Source: Stentor coeruleus | Lineage: Eukaryota; Ciliophora; Heterotrichea; Heterotrichida; Stentoridae | Length of the DNA: 51,565 nucleotides | NCBI GenBank assembly: GCA_001970955.1 | Contig: MPUH01000476.1 | Span: 1-51,565, forward strand | Direction of reading: 5' to 3' | In this document: positions 20,374 to 32,300 of the stretch, one piece after another | Position numbering within the stretch: the stretch's first letter is position 1 | How the letters are laid out: every line of letters starts with the position of its first letter | Translations under genes and position numbers: made by a program | Notes under the pieces: model-generated | Databases searched by the model: none | The model's input: only the letters and a program-made list of their open reading frames with translations | What the model was told of the DNA's origin: nothing

Positions 20374-20702
20374 AGAAAATAAGTTAGTTAAGGTTGATTT
20401 TTTTTAATTGTTGGGATTTGAATGGTGATTTTGTATTTGGATTTTTGGTTTTTTTTAGAGGGATTATTAGATTTTTTTTCAATTAAGAATTATGGTGGTT
20501 TAGAGTTTGGAGATGGAAAAATATAAATTTGAACTTTTTCTATGGATTTCAGTATTTATTAGAAGAATTTAGGTTTGTTCGATATATTATAATTGATTTA
20601 TTATAAAACATTATAAATTTTATAAACAAATTCCTTTTAATACTAATGCATTATTAAGTATTTTTATAGGATTAAGTTTAACTAGAAATTAATTATCTAA
20701 TA
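20374..20702. other. Convergent spacer, no gene seen
   Basis: This lies between the stops of the cathepsin (+) and bromodomain (-) genes. The first 190 bases are nearly C-free on the plus strand, as in other 3' flanks of plus-strand genes. No other structure was recognised. Confidence 0.6.
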
Positions 20703-22262
20703 CTAATTAAAAACGCATCTCCAAAGTTCTTCAAAGATTTCCACATTAAGTTCTTCTAGGCAAATGCATAAGTTGCCATTAACAATCTCACAAGCTTCAG
20801 GTTTTTTTGCTTTCATAATCTTAATAACATTTTTTATTTTTTCTTCAGAAGTAAACATTATCTTTTTTTTCAATTCAACTTGTCTACCATAAGCTACCAT
20901 ACTTGTACTAATTGGTATATTAATAGCTTTCTTTAATGTTTGATTTTCATTAACATCTTGAACTTTAGAATTTTCTAATTCAACCAGCTCTATATCTTCA
21001 TTTAAAGGATAATCTTGCATATGAGTATCACTTTCAGACTCAATTTCAATAACTTCAATAGGCTTCTTTTCAGTTTCAAGCGGGGTATTTTTGGTTATTA
21101 TAACTTCACTATCAGATTCTATTTCAATAACATTTTTCTCAGTCATAGCTTCTTTATTTTCTCTTTTACTTTTCTGTTCAGTTACTCTTCCTTCATCTTT
21201 TCTATCATTGTATCTGATTATATTCTGTATCTTAATTGATTTTCCCTTTGTTTTATTCATTTTATTTCTAGAATCATTTCTTGCCTTTAAATTTATTTTC
21301 CCTTTTTTGACCATATTTCTGATATCGTTTTCAAACACATTTATTTCTTCTTCTTCATTTTTTTCCTTGGCTTTTATCTTAGAATGTGTATCAATTGAGA
21401 TTTCCCGTTTTTTATTAATTTTAAACTTCATTTCTCTTTGTCCCTTATATAAAGAATCTTCTATATTTATTTTGTTATGCATATTCTTGTCTTTAAAGCT
21501 GATATCTTTTCTATCATTATGTTTATCTTTGTTATTCTCATCATCTACTTGTATTTTCATTTCTTTTGTTTGCACTTTATTTTCGTTGTTCGTACATTCA
21601 GACTTAGTATCTCTGTCAATCTTCTTTATAAAATTCTCAATCTCAGGAATATCTTTTTTCTTTTCATCTTCTTTTTTCTCATCTTCTTTTTTCTCATCTT
21701 CTTTTTTCTCATATTTATTCTTCTCATATTTTTTCTTCTCATCAACTTTCTTTAGTTTTATCTTTTTCAAATTCTTCTTCTTCTTTTTTTCCCCTGATTC
21801 TTCTATACACAAAATCTCTTTACTATACCTTTCGCGCTTTTTAGGTAATTCAAAACTACCACATGATTTTCTTAATTCATTTTCACAAAACCATTCTATA
21901 CCATTATCTTCACAATATTTTCTGAACTTTTTTTCCATGATATTTGCCCTTTTCACAATAACCTATATAATCTTTACAGATTTTTCTTGATTAAAAGTTC
22001 GGCAATTATCCCAAATAAGCTGTATATCTTTAAGTGAATCTTCAATTGCTTCGTATTTATGGTTTTGTATTTTATTTCTTATTGTGTTTATATCCATTGG
22101 CTTCTTGATTATTTTTCTATATGTAGGAATTTTTAGTTTGTCTGGGTCTACTGGATCTAAAAAATCAATGGATTCATGCTGTTCGATTAGGTAAATGATA
22201 AGATTTTTAATTTTTTCGATTTTTGTTATTGTTGAATTTTTTCGCCCCCTGCTTGTTTTCAT
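20703..22262 (-). CDS. BET-type bromodomain protein (bromodomain + ET domain), one 15-nt intron
   Basis: The two minus-strand frames join after removing the 15-nt intron at 21963-21977, giving 514 aa. The bromodomain is at the N-terminus: FLDPVDP, YRKIIKKPMDINTIR and IWDNCRTFNQ, whose Asn is the acetyl-lysine anchor. After the splice it continues VIVKRANIMEKKFRKY, the usual last helix. A middle segment of about 270 residues is very rich in Lys and Glu (repeated KKEDEKKEDEKK). The C-terminus resembles an ET/NET domain (EEKIKNVIKIMKAKKPEACE, then ICLEELNVEIFEELWR). It is a chromatin reader of BET/GTE type with a single bromodomain. Stop is TAG. The long antisense frames opposite the Lys/Glu region are shadows. 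Confidence 0.88.
21963..21977 (-). other. 15-nt intron in the bromodomain gene
   Basis: On the coding strand it reads GTAAAGATTATATAG. It is phase 0, and if retained its last codon is an in-frame TAG. Removal fuses the bromodomain to its final helix. Confidence 0.9.
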
Positions 22263-22307
22263 TATTAAACCCCATTTATTTGATAAGAGTATTTATTATT
22301 AGATTTA

Positions 22308-22862
22308 CTACCTAGCCCGGAAATGATAGAGAGGATTATATGAACCAGGACCTGGGGTTTCTGAATGTGAAGTTTCATGCTTTTTTGAACGAAAGGCCAC
22401 TACTTGAGGCGATCGAGCTTTTGTATGACTTAAATTGATATCATAGTCGCCTGGTCCTGGGCTTATTTCAACTTTTGTCACACGTTTTTCTTTGCTAAAC
22501 GTCCCTGGTCCTTTTGTATATGAAAAGTCTGACAAAAGGCTGTAATCAAATTTTTTCAATGTCTCAGTTGACTTAGTAGATTGGATTTTACGTTGTTTCT
22601 GTTCATAAGTTATTTCTGCTAATGGAGAGGTACTAGCTTTGAGTTGGTTTAAATCAGTATAAGCTAATTGATTAGACCAAAGTTGATCGATCATTTCCGA
22701 AAGTATTGCTTTTAAATTTTCTTTATGAAGCTCTGATCCTATTGATTCAAAAATAGACAAGAAAGATGTATAAAGCAAGGCATAATGCCCACTTGATTTC
22801 AAAAGGTCCAGCTCTTTGTCTATGGATTTATATATTTTCAGAGTGATTCCTAATTTTGCCAT
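22308..22862 (-). CDS. SHIPPO/STPG-repeat protein
   Basis: About 184 aa from the first ATG at 22862. The frame extends upstream only through a TTG, so I take the ATG. The N-terminal 100 residues are helical and unrecognised. The C-terminal part has STPGR/SHIPPO-type repeats: YTKGPGTFSK, ISPGPGDYDI and ETPGPGSYNP. This family (ODF3, CIMAP and relatives) is associated with axonemes and other microtubule structures. Stop is TAG. The bromodomain gene's ATG lies 45 bases downstream on the same strand. Confidence 0.8.
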   Translation of the reverse strand: MAKLGITLKIYKSIDKELDLLKSSGHYALLYTSFLSIFESIGSELHKENLKAILSEMIDQLWSNQLAYTDLNQLKASTSPLAEITYEQKQRKIQSTKSTETLKKFDYSLLSDFSYTKGPGTFSKEKRVTKVEISPGPGDYDINLSHTKARSPQVVAFRSKKHETSHSETPGPGSYNPLYHFRAR

Positions 22863-23223
22863 GAAAAGTATCAAAATTTAAATTTGTCTATTGTTGGATA
22901 CTATTAAATAATTAATGTGTAATACAAACTTAAACATTAAATTCACTTAACAATAATCTCTTACAACCTCTAAAAAAAATCTCAACCACATATAATCATT
23001 TTATAATCCTTATTCCTCTAATCCTCAGCCTTCAAAAAACTCCTAATTCATTTAAATCCTTATCATATTCAACATAATCTTAAACTTAATCTAATCATTA
23101 ACTTCATAACAAACCTAAAGCATCCATTCAATATTTCTATAAAAGCATAACACCCACACTTTCTCTTAAATAAAGCCATTATTTTTAAATCATAAACCTA
23201 ATACTAAGATAATATAATATATC
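22863..23223. other. Intergenic spacer, strongly G-depleted
   Basis: This lies between two minus-strand genes. From about 22920 the plus strand has very little G, which matches the 3'-flank composition of the GRAM-like gene to its right. No gene was found. Confidence 0.6.
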
Positions 23224-23739
23224 TTAAGTCTTATTCTGATCAATAACATATATAATATCCGGATCACTTGGGTCAACAAAAGCATTATCAACAACAGGTT
23301 GTAAAGGAGTATTTATACTCTTATTAACAGTAGCAACTTGATTTGGATTTCTTCTAATTTGTGAAAGGAAATTACATATATTTATATGAAAAGGTCTTGG
23401 ATCCTGTAACATCTCAAATTTAAACATTCCAGGCGCAGGTAAATAATTACCATAAGGAACTATACGTCCTTCAAAAAATGCTACAGTAGGAGTTGCTTGA
23501 ACAAGTCTTTCAGATGATATAAGATTCAAATGCAAAGCGAAATTAAATTGTTTTTGGCTTAGGTCTTGATTGACAAAAACAAGTCGAGCATTAGTTAGAA
23601 ATAAAGTTCCTGGGTATCTTGTACGGAAATTGTTTTCTAGATGAAGACTTCCATAGACTTTTAGGTATATGATTGTAATAACTTCACCTGGGAATAGTTG
23701 AGGGTAACAATTGTGATCGAGTAGTGGATTAAGTGCCAT
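23224..23739 (-). CDS. GRAM-like (WBP2-type) protein
   Basis: 171 aa. The core YPGTLFLTNARLVFVN matches the GRAM/WBP2 strand pattern (KGTLYLTxxRVIFV). It is followed by hydrophobic strands (ALHLNLISSERLVQ), FFEGRIVPYG and APGMFKFEM, in the order of WBP2-like proteins. GRAM domains are PH-like folds that bind phosphoinositides or proteins; WBP2 is a cytosolic adaptor. The C-terminal 40 residues hold no PPxY motif, unlike animal WBP2. Stop is TAA. The fit is moderate. Confidence 0.65.
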   Translation of the reverse strand: MALNPLLDHNCYPQLFPGEVITIIYLKVYGSLHLENNFRTRYPGTLFLTNARLVFVNQDLSQKQFNFALHLNLISSERLVQATPTVAFFEGRIVPYGNYLPAPGMFKFEMLQDPRPFHINICNFLSQIRRNPNQVATVNKSINTPLQPVVDNAFVDPSDPDIIYVIDQNKT

Positions 23740-26374
23740 TTATTATGTTTTTTATTGGATGCTTGGTTAATTTAGATAGTTAATGAGGTAGATGATGATT
23801 TATTTATAGGCTTATGCATTGAGATAGGATATTTTTTTTTAGATATTTTCGTATGATAAAGAGGTTTAGGTTAAGAAGGAGGAATTTTTTTTAGGTTTGG
23901 TTAAGAGTGGATTGTAGGGAAAATGGATAGGGTATGTAGTTAGATTTTATGATTGTATAGGGGATAAGTTAGGAGGTGATAGTGTAGATTGCAAGAGTTT
24001 GTTGTAAAATATTTTTTTTGCACTTTTGTTATAATTAAAGAAAATAATATTAGTTCGCTTATATTTCGGATATTTTTACAGTTTCCTAATGTTTTTTTTT
24101 CATGTTTTTTAAGAATTTTCAATAGAAAATGCTATTTTAATTTTCTTTAAGCCAATTGGTTTTCAGTAGCCTCTTGTATAAAAACTAATAAGACAATATA
24201 AATAATAAAAGCAAATATTTTAAAAACTCAAAAAGCTTTAATTATAAACCTTTACTATTAGTAAAAGTGCTTTTCAGACATATAAAACCTAGCTGCCAAA
24301 ACAAAAGATAAAAACACAGATCCAGTTTTTTACTAAAAATTCAAAAGATAAGTTTTTTTTATTACTTATTCCAAAGAATTTATCATATAAAATACTATAC
24401 AAAGGCGTTTTTATTTCCACATTTACCAATAATAAAAATACTATTTTAACCTAAAGCACATCTGACCCAAGAAAATCAGAGCATCTATATTAGATAATCA
24501 AAATGATCCTATATAACATAAAAATCTATATCAAAATTCATCCACTCATAACTATTTAGACCATCTAAACTATATAAATCTAATATTTTTTGATAAAACA
24601 AAGTAATTATACTTATAACAGCCAAGCTTTTATCAATTCAAAACTATAAATACAATATCAATTTCGATTATCCATTCTTGATAAATAAGCACAATAAATT
24701 AATAAGCATCATAATAAAAATATAATAATCATGGGTATTTTCATTACAAAAATCACATATGCATAATCGAATATCTTTTCTTGTAGTTTTTATTATAATC
24801 CAAAAAAATCTTATAAAAAAACTCAATAAATTGCTCATGACTTGATTTAACTAGTATATCATTATAAAATGTATATCTTATCATCAATATTAACTAAATA
24901 ATAAAATATCTCAAATTAGTATAGACAATTAAACATACTGAAACATATGAGCCAAAAAAAAATATTGTGTATATTCGTATAATATTTTAAATAAAAAGCT
25001 TGATTTATTTAAATATATTGTATAAACTTCAAGATACTCATTATAATTAATAGGTTTAAAGGTAATAGGGCTTGTAAGAAAATAGTTGATAAGCTAAGGA
25101 GGATGAAATTCATAAGGTATTTAATTACTGATACAAATTGGATAGTTTCAATATAGGTTTAAAAAATAGGTTTTCATATGATAGAATTTTACTTGATGTA
25201 TAATTGTATAATTCGTTATCAGTATCTTAAACAAAAATATTTATAGCATCAGTGATTGTATTTCTATTATCAATAAAGTCATTGAAATTAGTTTATGATA
25301 ATAAAACTAAGCTTTTGTTGTATTATCTGAATTAGAATTAGAAAATTTGTATATGTTTGGAGAGGATATGAAGTNGCTTTTGTTGTATTATCTGAATTAG
25401 AATTAGAAAATTTGTATATGTTTGGAGAGGATATGAAGTATATTTTACTGATAAGATTTTTAAGTTTGTATTTTAATAAATTTAATTTGGAGTAATGTTT
25501 ATTGGACTATTAAATAGAGAAGGATATGATAAAACTTAAAACTTTGGACTTTAGTGTGCTAAACTATTAAAGAAATTATTAGCGCAATAACAAATCCATT
25601 TAAGCTAAAAAGCCTTAAAATACATTTTTGACATATTGCATTATAAAACATTAAATAAGTCTTCACAATCTTCATTGTAAAATCATGATAGCTCAAAACT
25701 TCTTCATAATTTGAATATTATAATCTAGTTATTTATTTATAAAACTATAACAATAATCTTATATTTCATTTCAGAGTATAAATTACAATATGATAATTGT
25801 AATTTTAAAATACAAATCCTTACAATATTAAATTGATAACTATTGATAATCATTTAATTAAACTACAGATCATAATAATTTGATTACCATACAAAATTCA
25901 AACCTGCATATTTTATTATTATCATTTACCAAGAATTCAAAATAATTATGTATCTTCCAAATTAAATTTAACTATTCATAATAAGATCATTTACAAATTA
26001 TCCATCATATTAACAATTACTAAATATCAATTAAACTTATCCTCATAATCATTAAATCTAAATATTATAAAATAGTAAACATAGTGATTATTTTACATAA
26101 TTATTTACAGGAATCAAAATAATATAGTATAATATTTCCTACATAATAGTTAAGTACATATAAAACATCATCATAAACATGATTAATTTACACTACTTTT
26201 ACACAAAAATAAATCAACTAAAAACATTCAATCTTTATTAAGATAAGGTCTATTAATTAAATATACTCAAGTTAAATTTACCCTTTTAAAAATAACTTAA
26301 TATAAAACTTTTGACCTATTTGAATACTAATAATCAGGTTTCTAAAGTAATCTCAAAAATTTTCTTAATAAAAA
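23740..26374. other. Largest gene-free region (2.6 kb)
   Basis: No supported ORF or RNA gene was found. Plus-strand composition runs C-poor (23740-24120), G-poor (about 24170-24980), C-poor (about 25040-25560), then G-poor up to the cyclase gene. The middle G-poor/C-poor pair imitates the flanks of a plus-strand gene near 25000, but I see no coding sequence there. An N with duplicated flanks lies at 25375. Confidence 0.55.
25311..25439. repeat. 64-nt direct duplication flanking an N (assembly join)
   Basis: Positions 25311-25374 and 25376-25439 are identical around the N at 25375. This is an intergenic contig overlap. Confidence 0.9.
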
Positions 26375-29300
26375 ATGAATCTTAATACCGGCCTGCTATT
26401 ATCAGGGCACGAGCAAGGAAAAACTTATAAAAGAACTGTTTACATATCAGGTTATTCTTCTTCAACTAATCTGTCAAAGAACAAAAATTTTCTTAGAACA
26501 TCTCTGTATTCTTTACAAAATGTCATTCCTCTAAGCCTTTATTATTCGTTCCATAATGTTATATGCCTTTGGTATCTAGCAATTTCTATTCTTGAACTAA
26601 CAATGCCTGTAAACAATCATTTAACTGCAGTTATTCCACTTGGATCGTATTTGATTTCTAATCTCTTCTTTGCATTATATCAATTCTGTGCTTCAGCTAT
26701 TAGAGATCGGAAAAATAATTCGCAAGTATGCCTTGTTTGGCGTGAGAAATTATTTTCGAAGAAGATGATTAAAGATATTAATGTTGGGGATATTATCCTT
26801 CTGCAAGAAAATGAGATTGTTCCAGCCGATATGCTTCTGATTGCCTCAGGAAATATAAATAAATCATGCTACTTAGATAATTCAAATGTTACCGGAGAAA
26901 ACGACTTACAGAAAAGAATTACATCAAAGGAAACCCAAGCTTTAATAGACTCACTAGACGTTAACGAGGCTGGAATTTTTCTGAATATGATTGAAGGGAA
27001 AGTAAATATCGATGATCCTAATGCATTATTTAATGAATTCAATGGGAAACTTAAGCTAAGAGGATCTCCAAAGTCTGAAAACTTAACTCTTGATAACTTA
27101 TTACTAAGAGGAAGCAGAATTAAAGCTGCACCTTGGGTTTTTGGGTTAGTAATTTACACAGGCAAAGAAACAAAAATCTCAATCTCAAGCGAACATAAAA
27201 TATCTAAAGTTTCAGTATTTGAGAAAAAATTAGAATTTCACTTAGGTATTATTTGTTTAAGCGTACTCCTTATATCTTTGTTACATTTTTTATTATCAAC
27301 TTTTAAATCAAAAGAAAAACCAAGTTTCATTAATTTTTTTTTATATGTCCTACTTTATCATAGCGCAATTCCATTTCCTTTACTTTTTGTCAGAAAAATT
27401 GGGAAATTTATTTATTGCAAAAGACTTAAAACTACTGAAAATGTTGGAATTAATAACCCGGATATTCTTGAGAATTTAGGGCAAATTGAATATATACTTA
27501 TAGAGAAAAATGGAATATTGACTAATGGGGTTCTTAAAATCCGAGCTTGTATTGTAAATAATTTTATGTATTTGGTTGATCAGGATTATGAAAGAAGTCC
27601 GAATGAAGAGACTTGTTTACTTTGTCCGGAAATAGCTAGTGCAATTGAACCAATTCGTAAAAAAATCGAAGAAAACTGTGAAGAGACAGTAAAATATTTT
27701 ATGTGTTTAGCGCTGTGTAATAGTGCGTATCCACAAGAAAATGATGAGTTTCTTGTATCATGTAATGAAGATCACAGTCTTGTTAAACTTGCATCAGAAG
27801 CAGGAGTCAAACTCTCATATCGCGATTCCAAAAAAGCAATACTTTCAATCTCAGACCTTAACAAAGAATTCAAAATAATCTTATCTAAAGAACCTAGCAC
27901 TTCATCAAAACGAACACGAATTCTTCTTTACTCTTTTGAAGATAGTCAACATCTTTTATTTGTCAAAGGCCCACTTGAAGCAATGACTGAAGTTATCCAT
28001 AGTAGTGGGACAAGATATATCGAAGACTTAAAAATGAATATTCCAGGTATTCAAATAATAATCTTAGGGGTAAAAATCCTAACTAAAAAAGAAGCAGAAG
28101 AATTTTTATATTCTTACAATAATGCAAGAAAATGTCCTGTAAACAGAGAAGGGCGTATTGAAGGTGTTATCGAACAATGTGAAGAAGGTTTACAATGGTT
28201 AGGTGCAGTTGGTATTGAAGATAAAATTGCAGATGAAGCAAAATCAACAGTACAAGCTTTAGATTGCGCAGGGATAAAATTCTGGATTGTCAGTGGAGAT
28301 AATGAAGAAAACTCAGTTAGTGCTGGTTTTGGTAGCGATATAATCAAAACAAGTAGCGAGTTACTAAGAGTTACATATCCAGAAAGTGTTGAAGAGGTTT
28401 TAGCAAGTTTTGAAGACCTTATAAAAAACAAAATTTTCTATGAAGATTTTTTCAAAGCAAGACAAGAAGCTAATAACCCAGATGGAACACAAAAGTTAGA
28501 AGAAATAAAAGACCATAGCGATACAAAAAGGTTTTCTAAAAAAGGATCGGAAATATTACGTAGAGCTTCTTTGCATCCTTTGATTTCTCAGCTTTCTAAT
28601 CTTAGAAATGGGACACTTAATGTAAGCAAGAGTTTCAATTCAGATATTATTGATTATGTGCTTATTATTGATGGGAAATGCTTAGATTTTGCTTTAAAAT
28701 CTGCAGATTGTCTTAAGTGTTTGACTATATTATTATTCCTCGCTAAAGGAGTCTGTAGTTTTAATATGCTTCCAAATCATAAAATATCTTTAGCAAACAT
28801 TCTTAAACACAACTTTAGCTTTAGACCAATTTTCATGGGAATCGGTGGCTGGGGTGATTTAGGTTTATTAAATGAATCAGATATTAGTGTTAGCAAACAA
28901 AGTGGGGATATAACAATTCAGAATTTTTCTGATATAAAAGATTTGATTTTCTATAGAGGAATCAATCTTTATTTCATTTCATCAAAAATTGTTTTATTGA
29001 GTTTATATTTCAATGTCAGTTTTGTGGTTTTTCTTAGTTTGTATCATTATATGTGTGGATTTTCTGGTACTTGGTTAATGAATCAGGAAGAGATTATTTT
29101 ATATAGTCTTATACTTCAAGTTGTTTTATTTATCCCAATGTATGTTTATGATAGAGTTATATCAAATAGTGAAGTGACTGATCCTGAAATTTATATACTT
29201 GGGATTTTAAATACTATGCTAAGATTTACGGATTTTTGTCAGTATCTTGGACTTGGAGCTTTTAATGGAGGTTTATCAGCTCTTTTTTTGTATTTGACAT

Positions 29301-32300
29301 TTGATAATTTAGTATCTTCTGATGGTTATACAAGCTCACCTAGTCATATTTCTATTTATCTTTATATACATTTTACTCTGATACTTGTGAGTATTACTAT
29401 AAGTGAAACTGCTAGATTTTCATTATCTACTATATTGAGCCCTGTGCTTGTTTTGTTGATATCTTTTGTTTATATAATATTGACACAATTTAGTAAAACA
29501 CATGAACTTTTTGATGCAACTAAAGAGTTGTTTAATATGCCAGCAGGGGCATTAAGTGCTTTTATCGCATCTTTTACTATTTTACTTGTGTTTCTCAGTG
29601 TAAAAATGCTGAATTCTTTCTTTTGTGTTAATTATTCGGTACTGCTAAAAGCTTTTGCCGCTAATCAAAGCAGATTAAACCTACCAACTAGAATGCAGTT
29701 CTTTGAAAACAACCTTGGTAAAGTATTCAACAATTCTGAAGTTACAAAAATTACAGAAAATGAAGAAATCTGTGAAATTGACCCATATTCATTACACTTC
29801 AATTCTGTATCCAAAGAAAAAATCTTTGCCCTTGAGAATTCTTTAGTAAACGTCAAGACTTATTCGATTTATATGCAATTTTACTCAATCTGCCACATAA
29901 TTATATTTATGTACTCAGCATTTAAAACTAACCAAGGTCTATGGTCACAAATAATTCTCTTATTTTGCTCAGGTTTGCTTTGCTGTTTTTCCGCATTGCA
30001 ATTCACAAACATATATAAACAAAATGTATTGTATTACACCAGAGCATTTTTATTAACTTCAAATGCTATAACTTTTTTTGCAATATGCGTCCTTAACTCA
30101 AGTTTCAGTTTGATTTTTGCTGTATTTCCATTATTCCTAGTATTTCTCATATCGAATTTATGGAGGTTTTATATGACTATAATAATAAGTGAAGCTATAT
30201 TAGACATATGTTTTAAAAGCTTATTATTTACTAGAAATACAGGATATTTTCTTTCAGAATATGCTATTGTATTAGTTGCAATATGTATAATTATAGCAAC
30301 AATAGCATATATGCTTGAATATAGTCGAAGAAAAGAATATTTACTTGCATCAAAAGTGACTGTGCAAATGAATAAAGCTAAAAACGTTCTTGGGCTTTTA
30401 TTACCTCATTTTGTAATGACAAGAGTCAAAGATGGAACAAGATATATATCAGAAGATCAAGGAATAGTATCAGTATTATTCTGTAACATTTGCGACTTTG
30501 AGGAAAATTTCGCTGATTTGACACCTTATGAATTAGCAAGTTTTCTTGATGAACTTTTTGGTAAATTTGACCAACTCTGCGAAATTGTTGGTGCCACAAA
30601 GATTGAAACTGTAGGGAAAACTTATATGGCAAGTGCTGGGCTTAAAGATAGTGAGGCTGAATTAGATCCTAATCTAAGCCAGGTATCCCATGCACGTAGA
30701 GTTATTGAATTAGGTTTTGGGATGATTCATATAATACAAAGGACAAAAATTAAACATAATAAACTACATGTGAAAATTGGTATAAATAGTGGAAGAGTTC
30801 AAGCTGGAGTTGTTGGTTATCATAAACCTCAGTTTTCTTTAGTAGGTGATACAGTAAATACAGCTTCTAGAATGGCAACTACACTTACAGAAAAAGATTG
30901 TATTCAAATAACAACATCAACTTATGAACTTGTTAAAACTAGTTCTGGAATAACATTTGTCCCACATAATAGTTTGGTTAAAGGTAAAGGAAAGATGGAT
31001 ACTTTTATTGTGAAAATTGGTGATAGAATTGATGCGAATAATAATGATGGACCTTTGGGAGAACCTAAACTTAGTATGAATTTATCAAGTCTTAGTGGGA
31101 TTATTTCTTCACATAGTACAATTCCTCCACTTGTTTCAAGTGAACAGTCTAGTGAGAAAACAAAAAAAAAATCTTTTATTGCTGAACCTGATAATAATGC
31201 TGTGTTTAGTCAAAATACAGTATTTACAGTTCAACATATAAGTTTATTTAGTTATAAATGCACTGAAACTGTTGAGGAAAAAAAATTTAGAGAAAATACT
31301 AATGAAAATATTTATGAAATATTTTATATAGGCTTACTTGCAGCTCTTTTTGTGTATGCGGCACAAACAGTTATTGAAATAGCATTTGTAATTGAAGATA
31401 GGAACAATTTGAGATCAATCAATATATGGTTTTCTATTGTTATGGTAACTGGGTATGCAATCTTGTTAAAGATGCTTAAAGATTATCATGATAGCCTTGT
31501 GTATTCATGGGCTCTTGCTTTGTCGTATATGATTCCTATTGGGATTATTATGCTTGTAGATAGTTTTGATGGCTATAGCCACACTGCACTGACTTCAATT
31601 AAAATTACTTTCCATGTTTTACTATTATCACATTGTTCAACTCTTCTATTTAAACATATTTCAGTTTGCATTTTAGCAGTGTCTTTAGTTTGGCTACTGT
31701 ATATTTCTATTATTTGTCCTACACCATCAGGATTTTTAAGTCTTATGTTTATGGGTGTATGTATTGTTTCTATATACCACAAAGAAATCAGCATGAGAGT
31801 ATTTGAAAACTTAAAATCAACCTCTGATGATGAGTTGAAAAAAATCGAAGCTTTACTAACTCAAATGGTCCCAACACATGCATATGAGCATTTAATGGCT
31901 GAAGATTTCGTTATTGATAAATTCTCACAAGTTACAATGATTTATGCAGATATTGTTGGTTTTACAGCATGGAGTTCTAACAGAACTCCAGAAGAAGTTG
32001 TGACAATGTTAAATGAAATGTTCACAAGATTTGACCGTATGTGTGTAGAACATAATGCATATAAAGTTCATACAATAGGAGATTGTTATGTTGCTATGAG
32101 TAATATTGGGAATAATAATCGTGATCCAGGACAAGAATGTTTAAATGTTTTAACTTTTGCTCATTGTATGATTAAAGCTATAGAAGAAGTGAATACAAAA
32201 TACTCAATGGGAATATCAATGCGTATTGGAGTACACACAGGAGATGTTATAGGTGGAATTACAGGTAAAAGTATTGTCAGATATGATATATATGGTATTG

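Noticed and set aside
21091..21990. 299-codon plus-strand frame rich in Phe, Ser and Leu
   Set aside because: It is the antisense shadow of the Lys/Glu-repeat part of the bromodomain gene; its composition follows directly from AAA/GAA codons on the other strand.
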